From: Aralia elata | Taxonomy: Eukaryota > Streptophyta > Magnoliopsida > Apiales > Araliaceae | DNA: 64,000 bases | NCBI GenBank assembly: GCA_034770075.1 | Contig: JAVJAP010000339.1 | Coordinates: 310,001 to 374,000, forward strand | Reading direction: 5' to 3' | Part shown: positions 11,801 to 22,907 of the stretch, in pieces | Layout: each line of letters begins with the position of its first letter | Position numbering within the stretch: position 1 is the first letter of the stretch | The notes under the pieces: generated by a model | Seen by the model: only the letters and a program-made list of their open reading frames with translations | Told to the model about the DNA's origin: nothing | The model's database searches: none | Translations under genes and position numbers: made by a program

Positions 11801-13250
11801 ATTTTTCTATAGTTTTTTATTTTTAATTTTATAATGATTTTTTATATGTTTTATATTTATTGTATATTATTTAGTCATCTTGTACTTTTATGTACTTTTT
11901 TTGTTCCAACAAATGAGATTGATATCAACTTTTTATAAAATAATATGAGACATTTCCAAATTTAGAACTGATAGTCATTTACTTTTATAAACAATATAAT
12001 CATAAAAATTGTAAATTATAAAAAGATATATACTATTAATTAGTTGACGTATTAATTTACAATTTTAAATTCAAAAATATCTCAAATTAATTTTTAAAAT
12101 TAAAATAATAATTTATATTTAGAAAAGAAGGTTATATTTTAGTGTGAATGTTTATTTAATTTATCAGGTTTTTATTTTTATAATTTGTAATATTTTTTTA
12201 CATGCAATATTTTTTATTTTTTTATTTTTGGGCCTTTTGTTTTCAAAATAAACTTCACATAACAAATAGTCATTATTATTCAAGTGTCTCGGAATAATAG
12301 TATAACAATTCAAAGTCATTACTCATAGTCTTGAAACATAAAAATTTAAGATATCATATATATTAAAATCTTACAAATAAATGTCTATACAATATATCAG
12401 AATAATAACTTAATAATTCTAAAAGGTAGTAGTATTTTATGATTACCTAATATAAGAAAATTTTATCATGGGGCAACTATCACATTATATTATGAAAAGA
12501 TATACATAAAAAGAGGGAAAAAAAAGGAAGAAAAAAGGATTGACTTAAATATATAAGACCAATTGGAAAGTAATGTAATTAATTGTAAAACTTGTACAAT
12601 GTTTAATTGCAAACCTGGTATTATTTGTTCCCGACATTAGTAGTTACTCTTTTTATCAACTATTACATTTTCTTTCTCCTTCTACATTCTTCTCCAAATG
12701 CTTCTAATTAATTGCTTATCAAAATTTCCTGAAGGCAAAGTAAAAAAATATTATATTGGAAAACGAATTAGAATGAATTAAATAATAACAAAATATTAAG
12801 AGAATTAATAAATTAAAAAAAATTGTATAAACCACTTACAATCAAGGCTTACAAAGTTAACGCATTAACTAACCCTATTAAGCACAACATGGCTACATGT
12901 ATTCCATTTGGAAGGAAAAATTAAAAATCACGCATTCCAAAAGTTTAGTAAAAATAAAAATAAAAATTAATAACGTACTGAAGAAAAGGAAAAAATAACT
13001 AAAAACAAAAAAGAAGAAAATATGAGAGGCAAAAAAGAGGTGAGAGTGGAACAGAGAATAAAAGATTGATGTAAGAGAGGAAAAAAGAAAAAAGAAGATT
13101 ATGTAAAAGAGTTAGGGTTTGGGATTTTATTATTTGAGGTTTTATTATTTATAGTTTCTTTTTCTAAATTTTATATTTATATTCCTAAAATTTAGAGTTG
13201 AAGAACTACTCCTAAATTTTAGGGTTGAGAAATGATTTTAATTGTACTAT
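11801..13250. other. AT-rich non-coding DNA
   Basis: No gene, no paired terminal repeats and no RNA feature seen. A purine-rich patch (12960-13100) and a CCTAAATTTTAGGGTTGA-type motif (13176-13240) are the only textured parts. The latter recurs at 13830-13940. Confidence 0.55.
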
Positions 13251-13254
13251 TTAT

Positions 13255-13256
<2 letters not shown>

Positions 13257-13298
<42 letters not shown>
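13257..13298. repeat. (TA)n then (GA)n microsatellite
   Basis: About 16 bases of TA repeat run into about 26 bases of GA repeat, directly before the Helitron-like end at 13299. Confidence 0.9.
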
Positions 13299-13335
13299 CT
13301 AGCTCATTATCTCGTGCGAAGCACGAATTTTGTTT
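13299..13335 (-). mobile_element. Helitron-like 3' terminus, minus strand
   Basis: The sequence starts CTAG and soon gives TCGTGCGAAGCACGA, a perfect 6-bp stem with a GAA loop. On the minus strand this is hairpin, about ten bases, then CTAG before T. That is the standard Helitron 3' end. The body would lie to the right, but the 5' end is not resolved. Confidence 0.55.
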
Positions 13336-13809
13336 TGTTATAAAATTATTATATTATTTATACTTTTTTATATTATACTATACTAATATATTAATTCTAC
13401 TAATAATACATTAATATTGCTTACAATGTTTTTCATATAAAGAAAATATTTCCTTCTGAAATATCATATTTAACTAATAATATATAACTAATTATTGATG
13501 AAAAATTAAATAAATTTAAAAATCTACAATAATGATTCTTCTACTTATACAATATAAATGATAGTATTCCTCTTTAAAATGATATATTTGTTTCTCTATT
13601 CCTATGTTCATCTATTTATGTAATAATAAAATCTTAATTAAACTCAAATAGTTATACTTATATAATTATATTTAATAATAAAATATTATTATACAATAAA
13701 ATATTATTGTTATCAATAATATAAATTTTAAAGAATACTAAGTAAATTAGAAAATGTATAAGAGTAGAAGATAGTGGTAAAAGTGCTTGAAATTAAATAA
13801 TAGATGAAG

Positions 13810-13962
13810 AATAGTTTCTTCTACTAAATTTTATGTTTTTATTTCTACATTTTAGGGTTGTAGAACCATTCCTAAAAAATAGGGTTAAACTACTCTTAAA
13901 AAGTAGGGTGGAACAACTACTCCTAAAAAGTAAGGTTGAACGACGATTTTGTTTTATTTATT
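13810..13962. repeat. Degenerate ~27-bp repeats
   Basis: Three or so units of the kind ACTCCTAAAAAGTAGGGTTG line up just before the left TIR of the large MULE. Two older copies lie at 13176-13240, on the other side of the Helitron-like end, so that element may have inserted into this array. Confidence 0.5.
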
Positions 13963-13971
13963 TTATATATA

Positions 13972-14258
13972 GGCAAACAGCACACTTAGGCCACTGTACT
14001 TATTAAGTTGTTCTATTTGGGCCATCAAACTTTTAATTTATTCAATTGACCAACTCAACTAATTTAAATTATTCAATCACACCATTCCGTTAAAAATATT
14101 AAACTGCCGTTTGTTTTTAGCATAATGTGCCATTAAAAAATTAAAAATAATAATAATAATATTGTTGACTGGTTTATTATGTGGCACAGTTGGTATGGTT
14201 TTGGCGCCAAAGGGTGGACGCTCTCCCTCTCACGTGAGTCATATCAGTCCCAATATCT
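13972..14258 (+). repeat. Left TIR of the AFB-bearing MULE
   Basis: This matches the reverse complement of 29301-29575 along its length, including GGCGCCAAAGGGTGGACGCT near the inner end. Small indels and about 25 substitutions separate the arms by eye. Confidence 0.85.
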
Positions 14259-14591
14259 CTATCTCTGTCCCTCAATTAAACGATTACTTTCTACCGTGAA
14301 TGAAAATTGCTCAACCTTGATGGCTTATGTCTCGCAGTATTTGGGGGATTTTGTATGATTTCACGCACGGGGATGATTATGAGTGCCAAGAACATGTCAT
14401 CCTCAAACTCAATGCAATTCAGATTGTACAAAATGTCGCAAGAGAAAACGAAGAAAGTGGATTGTTAATGTACCAGCTGCTTAAGTTTGTAAATTAAATC
14501 AACTGGGATAAAAGTAAAGGAAGAAGTTTCTTCGGATGTCGTTATTATGGTGTAAGTGTATAATTTCATGATTGCTTTATGATTTTGGGAT
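14259..14591. other. MULE interior before the AFB fragment
   Basis: No confident gene. The stretch could include upstream exon or intron sequence captured with the AFB fragment, since recognisable coding homology starts at 14592. The frame is not open. Confidence 0.4.
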
Positions 14592-15312
14592 GAATCCCTG
14601 ACTTTTGAGTATATTGCCAAGTACGCCAAAAACCTGGAGACCCTTTCTGTGGCTTTTGCTGGCAGCAGTGATTTGCGAATGCATTATGTGCTAAAGGGTA
14701 TGGTTTTCTGTCCCGAATCGGTCATCGAATTGAAAAAATTACCCGATAGATGGATTACTTAATGACGTCATTAATATATAAAAATATATATTATTAATAA
14801 TTAATAAAAGTTTAAAAAAACACAGTTTTTTTATGAACTAAAATGTAATAAAATTGAGTTACAATACTACTAAAAGTGATTAATTTTAATATTAAAAAAA
14901 ATTTGGTACAAAAAAAATATTAAAAAATAATTAAAATCGATTCACTCGGTCAATTTAACCGATTTTACCGGTTGAACTACCGATTCGACCGATGGTCAAC
15001 TGATTCTACCGGGTTTTGACCAAAACTAGTTAATTGGTTCAATTCAGACCGGAATGCCGACCAATTCCGATTTTAAACGGCTCAACAGCCGGTCCGGTCC
15101 GGATTTAACAACCTTGCTAAGGGGTCGCCCTAAGCTTAGGAAGCTTGAGATAAGAGATTGCTCATTTGGGGATGCAACATTGCTATTAGGCGGTCTCTCT
15201 AGATGTCCGCTTGCAACTTGACAATGAAAGGTTGCAGATTACTAGCAAAGGTGAAGCCAAGGTTGAATGTTGAACTAGTGATCAAGGATGATGGGAGTAA
15301 TGATGTTGAGGC
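14592..15312 (+). pseudogene. TIR1/AFB auxin receptor F-box fragment, part 1
   Basis: The residues at 14592-14699 read SLTFEYIAKYAKNLETLSVA, then FAGSSDLRMHYVLKG, the C-terminal leucine-rich repeat region of TIR1/AFB auxin receptors. A hAT-like MITE (14699-15116) splits the exon. Homology resumes at 15118 with RPKLRKLEIRDCSFGDATLL. It then loses about ten codons and the frame near 15215, and continues as MKGCRLLAKVKPRLNVELVI up to 15312. There a Copia element interrupts inside DVEADK. In the intact family this domain forms the auxin and Aux/IAA binding surface of an SCF ubiquitin ligase. Here only the last part of the gene exists, with no F-box. It lies between MULE TIRs, so gene capture is the likely origin. 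Confidence 0.85.
14699..15116. mobile_element. hAT-like MITE inside the AFB exon
   Basis: The insert is 418 bp, flanked by CTAAAGGG (14691-14698) and CTAAGGGG (15117-15124), an 8-bp duplication with one change, as hAT elements make. The ends read TATGGTTTTC and, on the other strand, CAAGGTTGTT. The right half is a run of CCGGT/ACCGG-rich sequence. The AFB reading frame is continuous once it is removed. Confidence 0.65.
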
Positions 15313-17190
15313 TGTAAGTATGCAAAATCACAATCTAATTGAGATGCGCAACGGAAAATAGAAATTAAAATTTTTGCAACTTAACCATGAATCACCTTAT
15401 GCATAGCTATTAATTGAAGAAGAATAACAAGAGAAAATACCTTTGATGACTCAACTCTTGAACCGCTACAAGATCTACTTCTCTCTTGATTTCTTCAAGC
15501 TTCTCCAATCTACAATTGTTTGTTGATTTCTTCAAGCTCCTCCAATCTTTGTTCCTTGAATTAAACACTAGCTACAAAGTGTATGTAGCACTCTAGAGGT
15601 AATCCACCAAGAATGATTATACAAGAAACAATATTTGATTTTCTAGAAATCTTGGATGGCTAATCCAATTAAATCTTTTATTCCTAACTCTTAAGAATAA
15701 TAAGAACTCTTCATCAAGAACTCTTTCATTAGATGGAGGCTATCACTTCTCTAAGTGCAATAAATGCTAGGTTAGATGAATTAGGAAAACCCTAATTCAA
15801 TTAGTATACTACCAAGAATAATACTTACATAATATGTAAGTAACATTATTCTCCTAACCCACATGTTTTATATTTAAGCAACTAACACATGTTATTAGCT
15901 TAGCCCACCTTTTGCATTTAATTTAAATGATATTTACATTTCATTTAAATTAATTCTTAATCTAATTAAGAATTAAATGATAATAATAATAATAAGATTT
16001 CTCTTATTAATTTATAATTCAATATTTCTCCAAATATATCATTATAAATATTAAGCATTTTAATTTATTCAACTAATAAATTAAATACTTAATTTATTAT
16101 CATTAAGCCAATTTCTTCTAATATAATCTTATTCTTTTTGCGGTGTGACCCTGTAGGTGCAATATTATGCCGCGGTAGTAGAAAAAATAAATTAGACCAA
16201 TTCTAATATTATTTATAATGAATTAAACTCCTTTAATCCAAACATAAATAAATAATATTTATTCTACATCATGAGGGACACCTTACGATAATGTATCATG
16301 ACTATCCGAATAATATGAAATCAATGTTTAATCACATAGAACCTATTCAGTAGTAGTTACCGTACAATTCAATCCTTCTACCATACAATGTCCCGATTAA
16401 ATATAAGACATGGATTTACTGACAAGTCTTATTTTATTTAATCATATGCATTTCGATTTAAGAATGCACAACTCCGATTAATGTAAATTAGAAACTCCTT
16501 TCTAATTTTCATTCAACCCTGGCCAGGGATTTTTGAGCTGTCATTTATCAAATCGCATAGGACATTCTCTCCCTTTATCAGAAGTGGTAGATCCTTTGTC
16601 GATCATTCACCTACCTCCGTGTATACTTTATTATACCCGTACATACCCTATGACATACCCTAAGGTATTAAGGAATATGACAAAGTATAACTTAACATAC
16701 ACAAGGTACTATGATGATCTCAAGTCCAAGGATCACTTGTGCAACTATCACTTAAGAACTTCCCTATTGACAGGTGAATAAAACTCCATTAGGGTTTTTT
16801 AAGCGAGTCACGTTCAGTGAACTTATTCTCTAATAAGCACCTACATACTTGCTTTAGTGTCTTCACACAAATGATTATGAGATCAATCATTATCTTCTAA
16901 AGATCAAGTATAGTATGTACTAATCTATCCGGATCAGTAATCCCAATATTAGTGATCCAACGATTAGGAACATTTTAGTTTTGAGCTTTCTTGAATTTAG
17001 ATCTCACTAGCATGATCTCATCATGATTCTAAAAGCATTGCTCGAAAACTATGGGTTCATCACATTTATTAATTCAACCAATTAACATGGATAAAATATG
17101 CCTTTTATTCTATTATTAATATTTGAATAAGATTACAAAGTAAATGCTTATTACATCAAATATAATTGGCTTGAGGGCATATTACTTTCA
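15313..17190 (-). repeat. Copia-1 left LTR (3' LTR)
   Basis: Bounded by TG at 15313 and CA at 17190. It lies next to the polypurine tract, so it is the 3' LTR of this minus-strand element. The small plus-strand ORF at 16533-16781 occurs in both LTRs and is not a gene. Confidence 0.95.
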
Positions 17191-17204
17191 ATCTCCCACT
17201 TGCA

Positions 17205-20200
17205 CTAAAGCCAATCACCTTGGTATCTAATACCCATTTTATCGAAATGGCGATTGAATTGATCTTGCGATAATGCTTTAGTAAATGGATCTGCAATGTT
17301 GTTCTGGGAGTCCACTCTTTCTAAGGTGACATCTCCTCTTTCAATTATTTCTCTAATTAAATGAAATCGCCGCAACACGTGTTTGGATCTCTGATGAGAC
17401 CTGGGTTCCTTAGCCTGTGCAACAGCTCCAATGTTGTCACAATGAACCGGAACGGGTCCAGTAATGCTAGGAACTACCCCGAGTTCAGAAACGAACTTCT
17501 TCATCCAAACAGCTTCCTTTGCAGCTTCACTTGCAGCTATATACTCTGCCTCTGTCACTGAGTCAGCAACTGTTTGCTGTTTGGAACTCTTCCAACTCAC
17601 TGCTCCACCGTTCAAGGTAAATACATACCCTGACATGGATTTACTGTCATCTTGGTCAGTTTGAAAACTTGAGTCTGTAAAGCCCTCTAGTTTCAAATCA
17701 GACCCACCATATACTAGAAACACATCTTTAGTTCTTCTTAAGTACTTCAAGATATTTTTCACAGCTTTCCAGTGTTCTTCTCCAGGATTAGACTGATATC
17801 TACTTGTTACACTAAGTGCATAAGCAACATCTGGTCTGGTACATATCATTCCATACATTATGGATCCTATTGCCGAAGCATAAGGTATTTGATTCATGCG
17901 TTCTCTCTCTTCAGGTGTCTTTGGGGATAATTTCTTAGAGAGATTTACTCCATGACTCATCGGTATGAGTCCTCTCTTGGAGTCTTGCATGCTAAACCTC
18001 TTTAGCATCGAATCAATGTATGCACCTTGGGTCAAGCCGAGCATCCTCTTTGATCTATCTCTATAGATCTTTATCCCCAATATGTAGGATGCTTCTCCCA
18101 AGTCCTTCATGGAGAAGTGTTTAGATAACCAAATTTTAACTGATTGTAGCATCAGTATGTCATTCCCTATAAGTAATATATCATCAACATATAATACCAG
18201 GAATGTCACAGCACTCCCACTAACTTTCTTGTACACACATGGTTCATCCTCATTTTTGATAAAATCAAACTCTTTGATTGTCTCATCAAAACGGATGTTC
18301 CAACTTCGAGAAGCTTGCTTCAATCCATAAATGGATCTTTGTAACTTACACACTTGATTTGTTTCAACCTTTGAAACAAAACCCTCTGGTTGTATCATAT
18401 ATACATCCTCATCTAGTTTCCCATTGAGGAAGGCCGTTTTCACGTCCATTTGCCAGATTTCGTAGTCATAGTAAACTGCAATCGCAAGTAAAATCCGGAT
18501 GAACTTGAGCATGGCTACTGGTGAGAAGGTTTCATCATAGTCAACTCCTTGTCTTTGTTTGAAACCTTTTGCAACCAGTTTGGCCTTATAGGTCTCCACC
18601 TTGCCATCTGCTCCAGTCTTTTTCTTAAAGACCCATTTACACCCTATAGGCACAATGCCTTCAGGTGGAGTAATCAAAGTCCACACTTGGTTTTCATACA
18701 TGGAGTCCATTTCGGATTTCATGGCTATTTGTCATTTCTCAGAGTGTTTACTATTCATAGCCTCATCGTATGTTACTGGATCATCATCAGTTATGATGCA
18801 TACCTCATCATCATCTTCTATGATGAGTGTATACCTTTTAGGTATTTTCGGCACTCTTCCAGATTTACGACTCGGTTGTGGTACAGAAGTTATATCTACT
18901 TGAACATATTCATCCACTTGATCTGTAGTGATTTGTGGTTCTTGAATTTCTTCAAGATCTATTTTCCTCCCACTAGCCCCTTCAAGGATAAACTCCTTTT
19001 CCAAGAAGGTAGCGTGTTTGGCAACAAACACCTTTTGCTCGGTAGGATTATAGAAATAATATCCTAAACTTTCTTTAGGATACCCCACAAATTTGCACTT
19101 GTCAGATCTAGCCTCAAGTTTGTCACTTTGTAACTTCTTTACATAAGCGTTACAACCCCAAATCTTAACATGCTTAAGACTGGGTTTCCTCCCTGTCCAC
19201 ATCTCATATGGAGTCTTAGGGACAGATTTTGAGGGAATCTTGTTAAGTAGATATGCAGCCGTTTCTAGGGCATGACCCCAGAATGATATTGGAAGGTCGG
19301 TGAAACTCATCATGGACCGCACCATGTCTAACAAGGTACGATTCCTCCTTTCAGATACACCATTTAATTGTGGCGTACCAGGAGGCGTCCATTGAGAGAG
19401 AATACCATTTTCTTTGAGATGATTAAGAAACTCATTGCTCAAGTATTCTCCTCCTCGATCTGATCGAAGAATCTTAACACTTTTGTCAGTTTGTTTCTCT
19501 ACTTCACTTCTGAATTCTTTGAACTTTTCAAATGATTCGGATTTGTATTTCATTAAATACACATATCCAAATCTTGAATGATCATCAGTGAATATAATGA
19601 AATACGAATACCCTCCTCTAGCATCTGTTATCATAGGTCCACATACATCTGTGTGTACCAACTCTAACAACCCTGTAACCCTCTCTCCATGTCCACTAAA
19701 TGGAGATTTAGTCATTTTACCCATGAGACATGATTCACAAGTTGGATATGATTCAAAATCGAATGGTTCTAAAAGACCATCAATATGCAACTTGTTTAAT
19801 CTTGTTTCATTGATGTGACCGAGTCTACAGTGCCAAATGAAAGTATGATTTACTTCATCTCTTTTTCTTTTACAAGTTTGTTCAATTTGAAAAATATTTT
19901 CATGTAAGTCAAGTAAGTAAAGTCCATCAATTAATCTACCAGTTCCAAACAAAACATTATTATTATAAATAGAACAACCATTGTTCTTAAATATAACATC
20001 GAATTCTTCTTTGTCCAACATAGAAATAGATATAATGTTTCTGATGAGAATATGTACATAATAACAATTTATTAAATTGATAGATTTTCCCGTAGGCAGT
20101 GCTAAACAATAAGTCCCCACAGCTAATGCAGCAACCTTTGCTCCATTTCCCACTCGTAGAGTTACTTCTCCCTTGTTTAGCCTTCTACTTCTGCTTATTC

Positions 20201-21149
20201 CCTGCAATGAATTGCATATGTGAGAACCACAACCGGTATCTAATACCCAAGTAGAATTTTGACTTACAGAAAGATTTATTTCAATCATGAATAAACCTGT
20301 ATCCGTAGCTGAAGCTTCAACAAGCTTTTTCTGCTTTGCCTCTGCAAGGTAATCCTTGCAGTTTCTCTTCCAATGTCCAGGCTTATTGCAGTGGAAGCAA
20401 ACTCCTTTGCTATCCGCATTTGTTTTGTTCTTATTACCTTTATCAACTGTTTTTCCTTTTGCCTTCTTAGAATTTTTCTTCTTAGCAGAAGCTCCTTTGG
20501 GCCACTTCCTTTTCTTGGAAGCGTCACCTATCAGTAAGACTTGGTCTTTCTTGGATGGAAAGTGACTCTCTGCAGTTTTCAACATGTTAAGCAATTCAGG
20601 CAAGCTGACATCAAGCTTGTTCATGTGAAAATTCACAACAAATTGTGAGTAGGAGTCCGAGAGTGACTGCAAGATCAAATCTTGGCTCAACTCTCCATCC
20701 ATTACAAAACCCAGTTGTCCCAATTGTTCAATAAAATTGATCATTTTGAGGACATGTGCCTGTACTGTAGGGCCATCGGTCATTCTAGATCGGAAGAGCT
20801 CCTTAGATATCTCATATCTTGCAGACCTACTTTGTTCACTATACAACTCTTGCAGGTGAAGCAATATAGCAGGTGTATCCATTTTCTCATGTTGACGTTG
20901 TAACTCGTTACTCATGGATGCGAGCATGATGCATTGAGCTACCATAGCATCATCTTGCCACTTTTTAAAAGTAGCAATCTCTTCCTCAGAGGCAGTTTCT
21001 GCAACAGTTGCAGGAACAGGTGAATTAAGGACATAAGATAATTTTTCAGCGGTGAGAACAATTCTCAAATTCCTTAACCAATCCGTGTAGTTCGGTCCGG
21101 TTAGTTTATTAGCATCCATTATGCTCCGCAGTGATAATGAATGGGCCAT
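17205..21149 (-). pseudogene. Copia-1 gag-pol polyprotein, one nonsense codon
   Basis: Starts at ATG (21147-21149) and runs about 1314 codons with one in-frame TGA at 18732-18734, where the sister Copia-2 has Trp. Domains in order: Copia gag; zinc knuckle CFHCNKPGHWKRNC (residues ~250-263); protease with DTGCGSH (~305); pre-integrase WHCRLGH..CESCLMGK (~435-480); integrase core HTDVCGP, TDDHSR and NGVSERRNRT (~500-620); reverse transcriptase with QMDVKTAFLNG and YVDDILLIGND; and RNase H with FTDSSF..DSVTEAEYIAASE. It ends at 17205, just before the polypurine tract. Apart from the stop, all catalytic motifs look sound. The stop lies between integrase and RT, so readthrough would be needed for RT. 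Confidence 0.95.
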
Positions 21150-21348
21150 TTGTAAAAATCTGTAAATGAATTTTTATTTAAACAACATTAGCATATATTC
21201 ATTTTATTAATCACCAATTTAATATAGGACTTTATTAAAAGGGTGTCTCCCACTATTTTATACAAACTATATGACCCTCCATATATAGTTCGACAAATTT
21301 TCAAAAATCTGTTTAGTGAGTAAGGATCCTATTGACATAAATATGCAG

Positions 21349-21651
21349 CCTTGTGTGTGCACAACAAACCATATATTTATTCAAAGGGTAGACAACTCTT
21401 GTCAATTACATCAACTATGTAACTCCTTGTATTTTGCCTCTTAGATTATAATAGTCAAGTGTGTGCACATCCGAACTAAAATAATCCAAGTTAAGTTTCA
21501 CCTAGCATTTCCATATAAGCGAATAGAAAAATATAGTCCTTGTGTGTGCACAACAAAACTAGTATTGTTCAATTCCTTATAAAACATTTTTAATGTAATA
21601 AAGCCAACATCTTAAAAATTTAATATGAGTCTTGTGTGTGCACAACAAACT
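21349..21651 (-). repeat. Four dispersed hairpin repeats in Copia-1 leader
   Basis: CTTGTGTGTGCACAACAAA occurs at about 21350, 21538 and 21631, with a divergent copy CAAGTGTGTGCACATCCG near 21455. In the RNA sense each forms TTGTG-CACA-CACAA. Copia-2 has the same stem with a different loop. Function unknown; packaging or dimerisation is possible. Confidence 0.7.
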
Positions 21652-22593
21652 AATATTAAATAATTAATACTCTATTGCTTTATCATGCTATAAGGCTACG
21701 TTTGATATTTTTGAAATACCTTTAAACGTATTCAACTTAATATTTTGTAATGAGGGTTTTGTTATTAATGGTCTCATCTTGTTTAGCGCGCATGCAAGTA
21801 TATATATATATAAATACGCGTCATATTAAACATTCATCAACATGAATAATAATATATTTAATATATATATTATAAGCATGCATTCATAGAATACTATATT
21901 CTATATGGGATGATTATGGACTTAATCTAATTTGATTCACTCGAGCCACCGAGTAAATCAATAGGTCAAACCTAGGGTGCAAGAATAATTTTGAATATAA
22001 CTATTACATTCAACCCAGGCTTCATTACAAATGGGTCTTCAATACTCTTGCTCTTCAGTTCCAATTTCTCTAGTAACTCTATTAAATCCTATTACATTCA
22101 TTTTAACAAAATAGAAACCTTGATCAACAGTCAAGGGGAAGTACATAGGAGAGAGATAGAAATTACATTTAGAAATTTAGATAGACGAGGTACGCAGACC
22201 CCATTATGAATAAAACTATTCATTCAAGCATCCATTCAAATTAAATCCAATCACATTGGTCAATAGTCCTTAATCATCCCCTATATATATCAACATATAT
22301 AAATACCATTCATCTCATGAATAATAAACCATTCAATATATATTGATATCATTTAATGGGCAATTGACTAGTAGAAATCCAAAATCCAATTAAAATAAAC
22401 TCCTTTATTTTAATATATTCCAAATTAATATAAACTCCTTTATAAAAATTTAGAATCTTTGTTCAAAATTGAAATCCAATATTAATTAAAATAAACTCCT
22501 TTATTTTAAACCAATTTCAAGTCTAAAATAAACATCTTTATTTTTCAACATTGAAATTTTAAAATTGGAAAATCAATTTTTTTTTTTTGAACA

Positions 22594-22757
22594 GTGCCCG
22601 GGCTGCCTGGTGAACAGTTTTTGGGCTGCCCGGTGAACAGTTCCGCTGCCCGCTGCCCGGTGAACAGTGCCCGCTGCCCAATGAACAGTACCGGTGAACA
22701 GTTTCCGGCGTGAACAGTGTCCGGCAGTGAACAGTTCCCGGCGGTGAACAGTGTCCG
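22594..22757 (-). repeat. GC-rich minisatellite in Copia-1 leader
   Basis: About ten copies of a GGTGAACAGT core, separated by variable GC stretches such as GCCCGCTGCCC and TCCGGC, in otherwise AT-rich DNA. It sits about 150 bp from the 5' LTR. Confidence 0.8.
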
Positions 22758-22889
22758 TTTGTTTTTTTTTTTTTTTGATTTTGATGTTTTTCCAAAAAAC
22801 ATAATTTCATACTAACAATTATACCCAAAAAATTATTCTAAACACATATCAACATATATATGATTGATACAATTAATAGTACGCATAAG

Positions 22890-22907
22890 GATGGCTCTTG
22901 ATACCAC
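22890..22907 (-). promoter_or_regulatory. Copia-1 primer-binding site
   Basis: On the minus strand it reads TGGTATCAAGAGCC directly inside the LTR. It matches initiator tRNA-Met (TGGTATCAGAGCC) with one extra A. Confidence 0.85.

Larger units (their letters stand above)
21150..22907 (-). other. Copia-1 leader (5' UTR) with PBS, hairpins and GC-rich block
   Basis: This is the untranslated leader between the 5' LTR and gag. The primer-binding site is at 22890-22907 on the minus strand. Four copies of a short hairpin lie at 21350-21650. A GC-rich block lies at 22594-22757. No gene is present; the two overlapping minus ORFs at 22545-22828 are translations of the GC-rich repeats. Confidence 0.85.

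Noticed and set aside
16533..16781. 82-residue ORF found twice (also 24126-24374), with relatives at 54104 and 61510
   Set aside because: It repeats because it lies in LTR copies; there is no start context or domain. It is LTR sequence.
18549..19067. Plus-strand ORFs of 172 and 100 residues
   Set aside because: They lie antisense to the Copia-1 integrase/RT coding sequence and show no domain; they are shadows of it. The same applies to plus ORFs at 17361-17664, 20356-20903, 55462-55972, 56954-57223 and 57973-58659.
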